A program made the position numbers and the translations under genes. Below, in pieces: positions 1 through 5,531 of a DNA stretch of 5,531 nt (position 1 is the first letter of the stretch; each line of letters begins with the position of its first letter). This DNA comes from Finegoldia magna (GTDB lineage: Bacteria > Bacillota > Clostridia > Tissierellales > Peptoniphilaceae), in the NCBI RefSeq assembly GCF_018371055.1, contig NZ_JAGYZD010000113.1:1-5531 (forward strand), given 5' to 3'. Under the pieces are notes generated by a model. It was not told the origin of the DNA, did not search any database, and worked only from the letters and a program-made list of their open reading frames with translations.

Positions 1-33
1 ACTTGGTGATTTTTTGGTATAACCTAAGAACGC

Positions 34-52
34 CTACCCGCATAGCGGGTAG
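34..52. repeat. GC-rich inverted repeat (8-bp stem, 3-nt loop)
   Basis: CTACCCGC and GCGGGTAG pair perfectly around an ATA loop. On the plus strand the stem is followed by TTTATTGTTT, a poor interrupted T-run, so it could act as a weak terminator in that direction. I favour a structural hairpin of the putative insertion-sequence end, because two further hairpins follow within 45 bases. Confidence 0.7.
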
Positions 53-63
53 TTTATTGTTTC

Positions 64-77
64 GTTCGCATGCGAAC
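64..77. repeat. Perfect 14-bp palindrome GTTCGCATGCGAAC
   Basis: The 14 bases equal their own reverse complement. As RNA or single-stranded DNA they can fold into a 5-bp stem with a CATG loop. Such a palindrome could also bind a dimeric regulator, but its place between two other hairpins fits a structured element end better. Confidence 0.7.
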
Positions 78-98
78 TCAACTGACTAAAGTCATCAA

Positions 99-126
99 TA
101 AAAAAAGATTCCTATAAGGAATCTTT
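99..126 (-). terminator. Intrinsic terminator of rpsU, end of the gene cluster
   Basis: The arms 104-113 and 117-126 pair perfectly over 10 bp (AAAGATTCCT / AGGAATCTTT) around a 3-nt loop. Read on the minus strand the stem runs directly into seven T residues (100-106 of the plus strand are all A). It starts 19 bases beyond the rpsU stop codon. Stem, T-run and position match a Rho-independent terminator. No yqeY homologue follows rpsU, unlike in B. subtilis, so transcription appears to end here. Confidence 0.9.
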
Positions 127-144
127 GATTAAATATCAATTTCA

Positions 145-324
145 TTAGAAATTTCTTTTTTTTCTTTTAGCTGCTTCAGATTTTTTCTTTTTCTTTACGC
201 TAGGCTTTTCATAATGTTCTCTTTTTCTATATTCAGATAAAACTCCAGATCTAGCACATTGTCTTTTAAATCTTTTTATAGCATTATCTAATGATTCGTT
301 TTCTCCTACTTTAATTTCTGACAT
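145..324 (-). CDS. rpsU: Small ribosomal subunit protein bS21
   Basis: This 59-residue protein starts [20 protein letters not shown] and continues with the S21 signature [22 protein letters not shown], here split as [13 protein letters not shown] (residues 22-34) and [10 protein letters not shown] very basic tail rich in Lys and Arg follows. Length and sequence are typical of the bS21 family (about 58-70 residues). S21 sits on the 30S platform near the anti-Shine-Dalgarno end of 16S rRNA and helps initiation. The start is set by an ATG six bases after GGAGG (331-335), inside the unusually long purine run AGAGGGGAGGG. A likely promoter lies at 385-413 and an intrinsic terminator at 99-126, so the gene can be its own transcription unit as well as the last gene of the cluster. 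It carries a single cysteine (Cys23). Identification is firm. Confidence 0.97.
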   Translation of the reverse strand: MSEIKVGENESLDNAIKRFKRQCARSGVLSEYRKREHYEKPSVKKKKKSEAAKRKKRNF

Positions 325-329
325 GGTTT

Positions 330-340
330 CCCTCCCCTCT
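330..340 (-). promoter_or_regulatory. Very strong Shine-Dalgarno of rpsU
   Basis: The minus strand reads AGAGGGGAGGG before the ATG, with GGAGG centred at 331-335 and a 6-nt spacer. It is the most purine-rich ribosome site in the window. It decides the rpsU start and fits high expression of a ribosomal protein. Confidence 0.85.
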
Positions 341-367
341 TTATTGCAAGAATGCTCACAAAAGAGC

Positions 368-400
368 AGAATTTATACCAAAATAGTATAACACAATTCT
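368..400. repeat. Imperfect inverted repeat over the rpsU -10 region
   Basis: AGAATT plus TATAC (368-378) pairs with GTATA (386-390) plus AATTCT (395-400), with a 7-nt loop and a 4-nt bulge ACAC. Both -10 candidates of rpsU lie within or across the arms. It has few GC pairs and no T-run, so it is not a terminator. It could be an operator or simply an AT-rich coincidence. Confidence 0.35.
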
Positions 401-413
401 AATAAAATAACAA
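385..413 (-). promoter_or_regulatory. Sigma-A promoter of rpsU
   Basis: On the minus strand TTGTTA (408-413) and TATACT (385-390) are separated by exactly 17 bases. Transcription would start near 378-379 and give a leader of about 55 nt. A second candidate, an extended -10 TGGTATAAA (372-380), lies just downstream but has no good -35. No terminator separates the HIT gene from this promoter, so read-through into rpsU is also expected. Confidence 0.65.
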
Positions 414-418
414 TATTT

Positions 419-754
419 TTATGGCCAGCTAAGTTTTTTCTTGCCTAACACGTGAAAATGCATGTGATGTACTGTTTGTCCACCATCTTCTCCACAGTTA
501 TTTACTATTCTATAGCCAGACTTATCAACATCGAACTCTTTTGCTAGTTTTGCAATTACTTCAAATATATGAGCAACTATTTGTGAATTTGATTCATCAA
601 TATCATTAGCACCAGAAATATGTTCTTTAGGAATAACTAAAAAATGTACTGGAGTAACAGGATTGATGTCGTGAAAAGCGTATACCAAATCATCCTCATA
701 TATTTTTTTAGAAGGTATTTCTCCATTAACTATTTTACAAAATACACAGTCCAT
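419..754 (-). CDS. HIT-family nucleotide hydrolase (HinT/PKCI-like)
   Basis: The 111-residue protein is a histidine-triad protein of the Hint branch, expected to be a small cytosolic dimer that hydrolyses nucleoside phosphoramidates such as aminoacyl-AMP adducts. The triad motif HMHFHVL is at residues 97-103, and His99 corresponds to the nucleophile by comparison with human HINT1. The upstream GGQT (91-94) matches the HINT1 GGQS active-site stretch. The N-terminus has CVFC (3-6), a likely zinc pair shared with many bacterial HIT proteins; His45 in KEHI is a possible third ligand. The end LSWP keeps the Trp-Pro of the HINT1 C-terminus but lacks its final two residues, and the usual GGR after the triad is GKK. 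The ATG follows GGAGG (761-765) by six bases. It lies 46 bases downstream of mtaB with its own likely promoter. The true substrate is unknown. Confidence 0.93.
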   Translation of the reverse strand: MDCVFCKIVNGEIPSKKIYEDDLVYAFHDINPVTPVHFLVIPKEHISGANDIDESNSQIVAHIFEVIAKLAKEFDVDKSGYRIVNNCGEDGGQTVHHMHFHVLGKKKLSWP

Positions 755-771
755 GACTCGCCTCCGGTGTT

Positions 772-800
772 ATTATACCAAAAAATATTTAACTTTTCAA
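772..800 (-). promoter_or_regulatory. Near-consensus sigma-A promoter of the HIT gene
   Basis: On the minus strand TTGAAA (795-800) and TATAAT (772-777) are 17 bases apart, and TGG before the -10 makes it an extended -10. The start point would fall near 765-768, directly at the GGAGG ribosome site, so the leader would be only about 11-14 nt. No terminator lies between mtaB and this gene, so it can be transcribed both from here and by read-through. Confidence 0.7.
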
Positions 801-2093
801 TTATTCACACACAAGTTCTTCATTTTCTCTTCTATTGCATACAACGTCTATTATTTTATTAGAAAGATTTGGATTATATTCTCTTTTTACTCTTATATAA
901 TTTGTTGTATATCCTTTAATATATCCATCATCATTTTTTGATTCAAACAATACTTTTATTGGTTGATTTAACATATTATCTAAAAATTTGTCTGTATAAT
1001 ATTTTGATTTTTCTATTAGTAGTTTACTTCTCTCTTTTTTTACAACTCCAGATACTTGATTTTTCATTTTACTTGCTACAGTGCCTTTTCTGTTGGAATA
1101 TTTAAACACATGTATTTTTGAAAATTGAATCTTATCAACGAAACTCAATGTTTGTTCGAAGTCTTCATCAGTTTCTCCAGGGAAACCAACTATTATATCT
1201 GTAGTAATAGCAGCATTTGGATAATATTCTCTTATTAAATTAACAGTTTTCTCATACAAATCTGTATCATATTTTCTATTCATAGATTTAAGTATTGAAT
1301 CAGAACCACTTTGCAAAGATAGATGGAAATGATCACAAAATTGTTCTACTTTACTTAATCTATCTAAAAATTGCTTGTCTACAATTCTTGGCTCTAATGA
1401 GCTCAATCTTATTCTCTTTATTTTATCAATTTGTCCGATATCTTCTATTACATCAATCAAACCAATATCATTATTATCTAAGTCTTTTCCGTATGATGCT
1501 ACATGGATACCTGTCAGTACTATTTCTTTGAAACCATTATCTGCTAATCTTTTTGCTTCTAGAACAATATCTCTAATATTTCTAGAACGTATAGGTCCTC
1601 TCGCGTAAGGAATTATACAGTAAGAACAAAATTGACTACAACCTTCTTGAATTTTAATATAAGCTCTTGTCATAGAATGTTCTGTATTTATAGTTAATTC
1701 TTCAAATTCTCTATTTTTACCTATACTTTCGACCTTGTTTATAATTTTATTAGATGATTGTGCTAGTTCACATAATTCCACGATTTCTTTTCGGTATTTT
1801 GTTCCGAGTATTACATTTACACCTTCAATATTTTCTATTTCATCAGGACTAACTTGAGAGTAACAACCTACAACAGCAATTATTGCATCACTGTTTTCAG
1901 ATCTAATCTTAGATATCTGTTGTCGACTTTTTCTATCGGACAAATTTGTAACGGTACATGTATTAAGCACAAAAACATCGCAATTATAGTCTTCAGTAAT
2001 TTCATAACCATTTTTTACAAATAATTCAGCCATAGCCTCTGTTTCGTATTGATTAACTTTACAACCTAATGTTGAAAATTTTACTTTTTTCAT
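801..2093 (-). CDS. mtaB: tRNA (N6-threonylcarbamoyladenosine37-C2)-methylthiotransferase
   Basis: This 430-residue radical-SAM enzyme adds a methylthio group to t6A37 in tRNAs reading ANN codons, giving ms2t6A. The N-terminal UPF0004 domain has the three cluster cysteines C11 (LGCKVNQYE), C46 (LNTCTVT) and C77 (VGCYSQ). The radical-SAM domain has C152xxxC156xxC159 in EGCSQFCSYCIIPYARG, plus RLSSLEP (229-235) and LSLQSGSD (258-265). A TRAM RNA-binding domain fills about 370-430. LTGIHVASYG (193-202) matches MtaB rather than the GQNVNSYG type of MiaB, which supports this subfamily. B. subtilis YqeV is the same gene in the same order. Its ATG overlaps the rsmE stop by one base (TAATG), with AGGAGA nine bases upstream, so translation is likely coupled. 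Length is normal and all six cluster cysteines are present. Confidence 0.95.
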   Translation of the reverse strand: MKKVKFSTLGCKVNQYETEAMAELFVKNGYEITEDYNCDVFVLNTCTVTNLSDRKSRQQISKIRSENSDAIIAVVGCYSQVSPDEIENIEGVNVILGTKYRKEIVELCELAQSSNKIINKVESIGKNREFEELTINTEHSMTRAYIKIQEGCSQFCSYCIIPYARGPIRSRNIRDIVLEAKRLADNGFKEIVLTGIHVASYGKDLDNNDIGLIDVIEDIGQIDKIKRIRLSSLEPRIVDKQFLDRLSKVEQFCDHFHLSLQSGSDSILKSMNRKYDTDLYEKTVNLIREYYPNAAITTDIIVGFPGETDEDFEQTLSFVDKIQFSKIHVFKYSNRKGTVASKMKNQVSGVVKKERSKLLIEKSKYYTDKFLDNMLNQPIKVLFESKNDDGYIKGYTTNYIRVKREYNPNLSNKIIDVVCNRRENEELVCE

Positions 2094-2818
2094 TATTTTA
2101 TATCTCCTAATTCATATTGAATAATACTCAAAGCACAAATTGGAGCTGTATCTGCGCGTAAAATTCTGTTTCCTAATGAAACTGATTTAAATCCTTTTGA
2201 CTTTAAAACTTGTAAATTTTCTTCAGATAATCCGCCTTCTGGGCCAATGAAAATATTAATATCTTTGTTATTTGAATTAGTTAACAAAGATTGGAAACTT
2301 TCAGTTTCATTTTCATAGAATACTAAATTTAAACAATTATTTTGAGTTGAAATTTTATTGATATTAATTAGTCCTTCAATTTCAGGGATAAATGTTCTCT
2401 TTGACTGTTTGGACGATTCTAGTGCTATTTTTTCAAATCTATTCTTTTTCTTAATCCACTTTTTTTCGTCTAATTTGACAACAGTACGTTCTGTTTCTAC
2501 AAATACGATTCTGTTTACTCCCAATTCAGTGGCTTTTTGAATGATATACTCATTTTTATCTGATTTAAGGATACATTGATATAAAGTAATGTTCAGAGGA
2601 GATTCATATTGAACGTTATCTTCATCTATTATTTTACAAATTATTTCATCGGGAGTAATATCTTCAATTTCGGTTACAAAAGTTGTATCTTCAATTACTT
2701 GATGAATCAAATCACCTTTTGTAAGTCTTAAAGAATTTTTGATATGATTATAATCTTCGCCTTTTATAATAATTTTATCATCTATCTTATCTTCGGGATT
2801 ACGAAAAGTCCTATACAT
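2093..2818 (-). CDS. rsmE: 16S rRNA (uracil1498-N3)-methyltransferase
   Basis: This 241-residue SPOUT-class enzyme uses S-adenosylmethionine to methylate N3 of U1498 (E. coli numbering) in 16S rRNA on the assembled 30S subunit. An N-terminal PUA-like RNA-binding domain covers about residues 1-70. The methyltransferase part shows QKATELGVNRIVF, then the knot motifs IGPEGG (191-196) and LGNRILRADTA (215-225), which bind SAM. Most relatives have RTETA or RAETA at the last site, so RADTA is a conservative change. The gene corresponds to B. subtilis yqeU. Its start lies inside prmA, an 8-nt overlap, with only a weak AGG about ten bases upstream, so initiation probably depends on ribosomes finishing prmA. 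Its stop overlaps the mtaB ATG by one base. Length is normal for the family. Confidence 0.95.
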   Translation of the reverse strand: MYRTFRNPEDKIDDKIIIKGEDYNHIKNSLRLTKGDLIHQVIEDTTFVTEIEDITPDEIICKIIDEDNVQYESPLNITLYQCILKSDKNEYIIQKATELGVNRIVFVETERTVVKLDEKKWIKKKNRFEKIALESSKQSKRTFIPEIEGLININKISTQNNCLNLVFYENETESFQSLLTNSNNKDINIFIGPEGGLSEENLQVLKSKGFKSVSLGNRILRADTAPICALSIIQYELGDIK

Positions 2819-3734
2819 TTTTGAACCTACTTATTACGCTAATCCATTCACCTTTTTCAGATATTTCTACAATTTCAAGATTGTTTTCTTTTAAAATATT
2901 TACAATGTTATCTCTTTGTGAATTGATTAATCCTGAGCAAATGAAAATGCCATCTTTTTCTAATGCTTTTGGTAAATCTGGAATTAAAATGTCTAACACG
3001 TTTAATAAAATATTAGCTATCACTACATCGTATTTTTTATCAACTTTATCTAATAGAGAACCTTCTACAGCTTTGATATTAGATATTTTATTCAGTTGCG
3101 CATTATCTAATGTTGCTTCGATAGCTAATGGGTCAATATCTGTAGCAAAAACTTCTTTAGCACCTAATTTTGAAGAAGCTACAGAAAGTATTCCTGATCC
3201 ACAACCAATGTCTAAAACACTCTTATTATCAAGCTGCAGCTGTTGAAGTTGTTCAATACATAAGTTTGTTGTTTCGTGGAGTCCTGTACCAAATGCCATT
3301 CCTGGATTAATTTCTAGCACGGTGTGATCAGTTTCATCTATTTCAATCCAGCTAGGTTTTATAAGAATATTGCCAATATAAAATGGTTCGTAGTACTTTT
3401 TCCATTCATTAGCCCAGTCCATATCTTCAATTTCTTTGTTCTTACTAATTTGAACATCTATCTTGTTATTGATAGAGAATTCATTAATTTTTGCTTCAAT
3501 TTCTTCGTAACTTACTTTATCATCTTCGTAAAAAGCTTTAATGATGACATTATCATGTGGTGTAAAATCTTCGTCGTCTATTACCACCCAGTAAGGTTGA
3601 TCTTTCTTAAAATCTAAAACATCTTGATAATCATCTATTTGTAAATTTTCTATTCCTAGATCATATAGTATAGAACTTATGATTTCGTCATATCCTTTTG
3701 GACATTTAATATCAAAGCTTAGCCATTTTTCCAT
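2811..3734 (-). CDS. prmA: Ribosomal protein L11 methyltransferase
   Basis: This 307-residue class I SAM-dependent enzyme methylates ribosomal protein L11 at its N-terminal amine and lysine side chains. An N-terminal L11-recognition domain (about 1-95) is followed by the linker EDMDWANEWKKYYEPFYIG (103-121). The catalytic domain holds NPGMAFGTGLHETT (143-156), the SAM motif LDIGCGSG (174-181), the acidic motif ATDIDPLA (197-204) and ANILLNVL (240-247), all hallmarks of PrmA. The protein ends with the usual EKGEWISV block (293-300). The start follows the dnaJ stop with a one-base overlap (TAATG), and AGGA lies 12 bases upstream, slightly far, so coupling with dnaJ is likely. This is the place of yqeT in B. 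subtilis. The gene is usually dispensable in studied bacteria. No missing motif was seen. Confidence 0.96.
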   Translation of the reverse strand: MEKWLSFDIKCPKGYDEIISSILYDLGIENLQIDDYQDVLDFKKDQPYWVVIDDEDFTPHDNVIIKAFYEDDKVSYEEIEAKINEFSINNKIDVQISKNKEIEDMDWANEWKKYYEPFYIGNILIKPSWIEIDETDHTVLEINPGMAFGTGLHETTNLCIEQLQQLQLDNKSVLDIGCGSGILSVASSKLGAKEVFATDIDPLAIEATLDNAQLNKISNIKAVEGSLLDKVDKKYDVVIANILLNVLDILIPDLPKALEKDGIFICSGLINSQRDNIVNILKENNLEIVEISEKGEWISVISRFKNV

Positions 3735-4852
3735 TATTCAAACATATCCTTTATTTTATCAAATATTGATTTCTTTTCATTTACATTTAATTCTTGATTC
3801 ATACTTTCTGAAAATTCAATCAATTTTTCTTTTTGATCTTTATTTATTTTTTTAGGAACAATGATCTTAACAGTAAATAAGATGTCTCCTCTTGTATTAG
3901 AATTTAAATATGGAACTCCCTTTGATTTAAGTTTAAATGTTGTATTTGGTTGAGTTCCTTCTGGAAGTTCAAATTCTTCTATGCCATCTAAAGTTGGAAC
4001 TTCAATTTTAGAACCAAGCACAGCCTGAGCATATGTGATAGGCATATCAAAGACAATATCATTATTAATTCTTCTGAAAAATTCATGTTCTCTAATCTTT
4101 ATGATAACATATAAATCGCCTGGACTACCATTATTTTCGCCATCATTACCTTCGCCCTTTACACTCATTATAGCTCCATTGTTTATTCCTTTAGGTATAG
4201 TAATGTTTATTGTTTTTCTTTGAACTTCGTATCCTTTACCTTTACAATTTTCACATTTTTCATCGATTACATAGCCTTCTCCATGACATTTATCACATTC
4301 AGATTGTTGTGTAAAAATTCCAAAAGGTGTTCTTTTAGTATCGTTTATGATCCCAGTACCATTACATTTATCGCATTTTCTCTTTTCTGTTCCTGGCTTT
4401 GCTCCATCGCCATTACAAACATGACATTTTACCTTTTTCTTATAAGAAATTTCTTTTTTGGTACCATTAATTGAATCTTCAAAATCTATTTCTAGTTCAA
4501 CTTGAATATTAGAGCCTTTTCTAGGGGCATTTGGATTTCTAGAATATGATCTAGAACTAAAACCACCAAATATATCACCGAAAAAATCACCAAAAATATC
4601 ACCGATATCGGAGAATCCTCCCCCTGAACCTTGATCAAATATTCTATCTCCGTACATATCGTATTTTTTTCTTTTTTCTTTATCACCTAAAACCTCATAT
4701 GCTCCGTTAATTTCTTTAAATTTATTTTCAGCTTCAGGATCACCACTGTTTATATCTGGATGATATTTTTTCGCTAATTTTCTATATGATTTTTTTATTT
4801 CTTCTTGAGTTGCGTTTTCATTAACCTCAAGTATTTCGTACAAATTTTTCAT
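3734..4852 (-). CDS. dnaJ: Chaperone DnaJ (type I Hsp40)
   Basis: This 372-residue co-chaperone delivers unfolded clients to DnaK and stimulates its ATPase. All class A parts are present: a J domain at 1-70 with HPD at 31-33, a Gly/Phe-rich linker at about 74-110, four complete zinc repeats CxxCxGxG at 143-150, 160-167, 186-193 and 200-207, and C-terminal substrate-binding beta domains to about 335. A lysine-rich tail with [12 protein letters not shown] ends the protein. The linker contains a near-duplicate GDIFGDF / FGDIFGGF, also visible as a DNA repeat near 4564-4605. ATG is preceded by AGGA nine bases upstream. A terminator lies between it and dnaK (4900-4931), so its supply may be lower than that of DnaK, in line with the usual excess of DnaK over DnaJ. 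Identification is firm. Confidence 0.98.
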   Translation of the reverse strand: MKNLYEILEVNENATQEEIKKSYRKLAKKYHPDINSGDPEAENKFKEINGAYEVLGDKEKRKKYDMYGDRIFDQGSGGGFSDIGDIFGDFFGDIFGGFSSRSYSRNPNAPRKGSNIQVELEIDFEDSINGTKKEISYKKKVKCHVCNGDGAKPGTEKRKCDKCNGTGIINDTKRTPFGIFTQQSECDKCHGEGYVIDEKCENCKGKGYEVQRKTINITIPKGINNGAIMSVKGEGNDGENNGSPGDLYVIIKIREHEFFRRINNDIVFDMPITYAQAVLGSKIEVPTLDGIEEFELPEGTQPNTTFKLKSKGVPYLNSNTRGDILFTVKIIVPKKINKDQKEKLIEFSESMNQELNVNEKKSIFDKIKDMFE

Positions 4853-4882
4853 TATTCACCATCCTAATCTACTGACTTTTCT

Positions 4883-4910
4883 ATTTTACTAAAAGATACA
4901 AAAAAATCAA
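4883..4910 (-). promoter_or_regulatory. Possible weak promoter for dnaJ
   Basis: On the minus strand TTGATT (4905-4910) and TAAAAT (4883-4888) are 16 bases apart, giving a start near 4876 and a leader of about 24 nt. The -35 overlaps the last stem bases of the upstream terminator. In such AT-rich DNA a match of this quality can arise by chance, so support is modest. It would let dnaJ-prmA-rsmE-mtaB be transcribed despite the terminator. Confidence 0.3.
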
Positions 4911-4931
4911 GGGGTAAGAATTTTACCCCTT
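4900..4931 (-). terminator. Intrinsic terminator between dnaK and dnaJ
   Basis: The arms 4909-4917 (AAGGGGTAA) and 4923-4931 (TTACCCCTT) pair perfectly over 9 bp around a 5-nt loop. Read on the minus strand the stem is followed by GA and seven T residues (4900-4906 are A on the plus strand). It begins 18 bases after the dnaK stop. The plus strand also has a T-rich run after the stem, but no plus-strand gene needs it. It probably stops part of the dnaK transcripts, with the rest reading into dnaJ. Confidence 0.85.
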
Positions 4932-4949
4932 TTTAAGATTTTTTAGTTA

Positions 4950-5531
4950 TTATTTATTTTCGTCGTCATCAACAACTTCATAATCAGCATCTACAACATC
5001 ATCATCTTTTTTAGATTCTTGAGAAGCTCCTGGTTGTTGAGCTGTGTTTTCATATAGTTTAGAACTTAATTTGTACATTTCTTGAGTTAATTCATCTGTC
5101 TTAGCTTTAATATCGTTGTTATCTCCTGAGTCTAGGATTGATTTTAAAGCTTCTACTTTTGAATTGATATCAGATTTTTCGGATTCTGAAACCTTGTCGC
5201 CTAAGTCTTTGATTGTCTTTTCAACTTGGTAAATTACAGATTCAGCGTTATTCTTTGTTTCAATAGTTTCTTTTTTATTTTTATCTTCTTCAGCATACTT
5301 ACTTGCTTCGTCAACTTTTCTCTTGATTTCTTCATCACTCATTTTAGTTGAAGAAGTAATTGTCATAGCTTGTTGTTTTCCAGATCCTAAATCTTTAGCA
5401 CTTACATTTACAATACCATTCGCATCGATATCAAATGTTACTTCAATTTGAGGTACTCCTCTTGGGGCTGCTGGAATTTCAGTTAAGTTGAATTGTCCTA
5501 ACAAAGTATTGTCAGCTGCCATTTCTCTTTC
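4950..5531 (-). CDS. dnaK: Chaperone DnaK (Hsp70), C-terminal part, cut by window edge
   Basis: The visible 193 residues are the 3' third of an Hsp70 gene that stays open to the right edge. The frame reads ERE before MAADN, matching the conserved GEREMAADN stretch, so the internal Met (codon at 5520-5522) is not the start. The first 65 residues complete the substrate-binding beta domain, with [14 protein letters not shown] at 34-47 and [12 protein letters not shown] nearby. Residues about 66-165 form the helical lid, with [13 protein letters not shown] at 94-106. A Gln/Ser/Asp-rich flexible tail follows and ends in the classic [10 protein letters not shown] block (181-190). DnaK binds and releases hydrophobic peptide segments in an ATP cycle with DnaJ and GrpE. 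ATPase domain, start and promoter lie outside the window. Confidence 0.98.
   Translation of the reverse strand, partial: EREMAADNTLLGQFNLTEIPAAPRGVPQIEVTFDIDANGIVNVSAKDLGSGKQQAMTITSSTKMSDEEIKRKVDEASKYAEEDKNKKETIETKNNAESVIYQVEKTIKDLGDKVSESEKSDINSKVEALKSILDSGDNNDIKAKTDELTQEMYKLSSKLYENTAQQPGASQESKKDDDVVDADYEVVDDDENK

Larger units (their letters stand above)
1..98. mobile_element. Probable end of an IS200/IS605-type element (hairpin cluster, no ORF)
   Basis: This non-coding stretch holds three small stem-loops in a row: an 8-bp GC-rich stem at 34-41/45-52 with loop ATA, a perfect 14-bp palindrome at 64-77, and a 4-bp stem TGAC/GTCA at 83-86/91-94 with loop TAAA. TCAA follows at 95-98. IS200/IS605 transposons lack terminal inverted repeats. 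They carry subterminal hairpins recognised by the TnpA tyrosine transposase, and IS608 is cleaved after TCAA at its right end. On that reading the element body lies left of the window and ends at 98. The opposite orientation is also possible, because the minus strand reads TTGAT at the same boundary, the ISDra2-type target. No tnpA or tnpB coding is visible. The GC-rich stems contrast with the AT-rich surroundings. The alternative is an unrelated structured RNA or intergenic repeat. Orientation and family are inference. Confidence 0.4.

Noticed and set aside
3..89. Plus-strand frame open from the left edge for 28 codons, as a possible gene tail
   Set aside because: It runs through three perfect hairpins and does not resemble the end of any transposase I can recognise. 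Its openness is easily chance.
34..94. CRISPR array or repeat unit
   Set aside because: The three hairpins differ in sequence and there are no repeated units with equal spacers.
353..368. TGCTC/GAGCA hairpin in the rpsU leader as a regulatory element
   Set aside because: Only 5 bp with a 6-nt loop, no T-run and no pairing that hides the Shine-Dalgarno. Too weak to call.
2821..3246. 141-residue plus-strand ORF opposite prmA
   Set aside because: It lies wholly antisense to a well-supported gene, has no recognisable domain, and its composition mirrors the opposite strand. It is a shadow frame.
4853..4949. CIRCE operator (TTAGCACTC-N9-GAGTGCTAA) near dnaK/dnaJ
   Set aside because: No such dyad is visible here or elsewhere in the window. 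It would be expected upstream of hrcA or grpE, beyond the right edge.
5520..5522. Internal ATG as the start of a 190-residue protein
   Set aside because: The reading frame continues upstream to the window edge with ERE, and MAADN is a conserved internal DnaK stretch. The gene is simply cut by the edge.

Overview
The window is AT-rich bacterial chromosome carrying a conserved chaperone/translation gene cluster, with every gene on the minus strand. In transcription order (right to left) it reads dnaK (3' part only) – dnaJ – prmA – rsmE – mtaB – HIT-family gene – rpsU. This is close to the order known from Bacillus subtilis (dnaK-dnaJ-yqeT-yqeU-yqeV, then rpsU) and from many Clostridia, where a HIT gene often sits before rpsU. 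The low GC, GGAGG-type ribosome sites, Lys/Asn/Ile-rich proteins and the gene order point to a Firmicute, most likely a clostridial or Tissierellia-type anaerobe. Genus cannot be fixed from the sequence alone.

Layout. 4950-5531: C-terminal 193 residues of DnaK, running off the right edge. 4853-4949: dnaK/dnaJ gap with a strong intrinsic terminator and a possible weak promoter for dnaJ. 2091-4852: dnaJ, prmA, rsmE and mtaB packed with 1- or 8-nt overlaps, so probably translationally coupled. 755-800: short gap with a near-consensus sigma-A promoter for the HIT gene. 325-418: gap with an rpsU promoter and a very strong Shine-Dalgarno. 145-324: rpsU, too short for ordinary ORF calling. 99-126: intrinsic terminator closing the cluster. 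1-98: a non-coding run of three small hairpins that looks like one end of an IS200/IS605-type element, abutting the rpsU terminator.

Together the genes serve protein folding (DnaK, DnaJ) and ribosome/tRNA work: PrmA methylates ribosomal protein L11, RsmE methylates 16S rRNA, MtaB modifies tRNA position 37, and S21 is a ribosomal protein. The heat-shock head of the cluster (hrcA, grpE and any CIRCE operator) would lie beyond the right edge. The coding part is ordinary conserved chromosome. I see no new multi-gene system. The least explained part is the hairpin cluster at the left edge.
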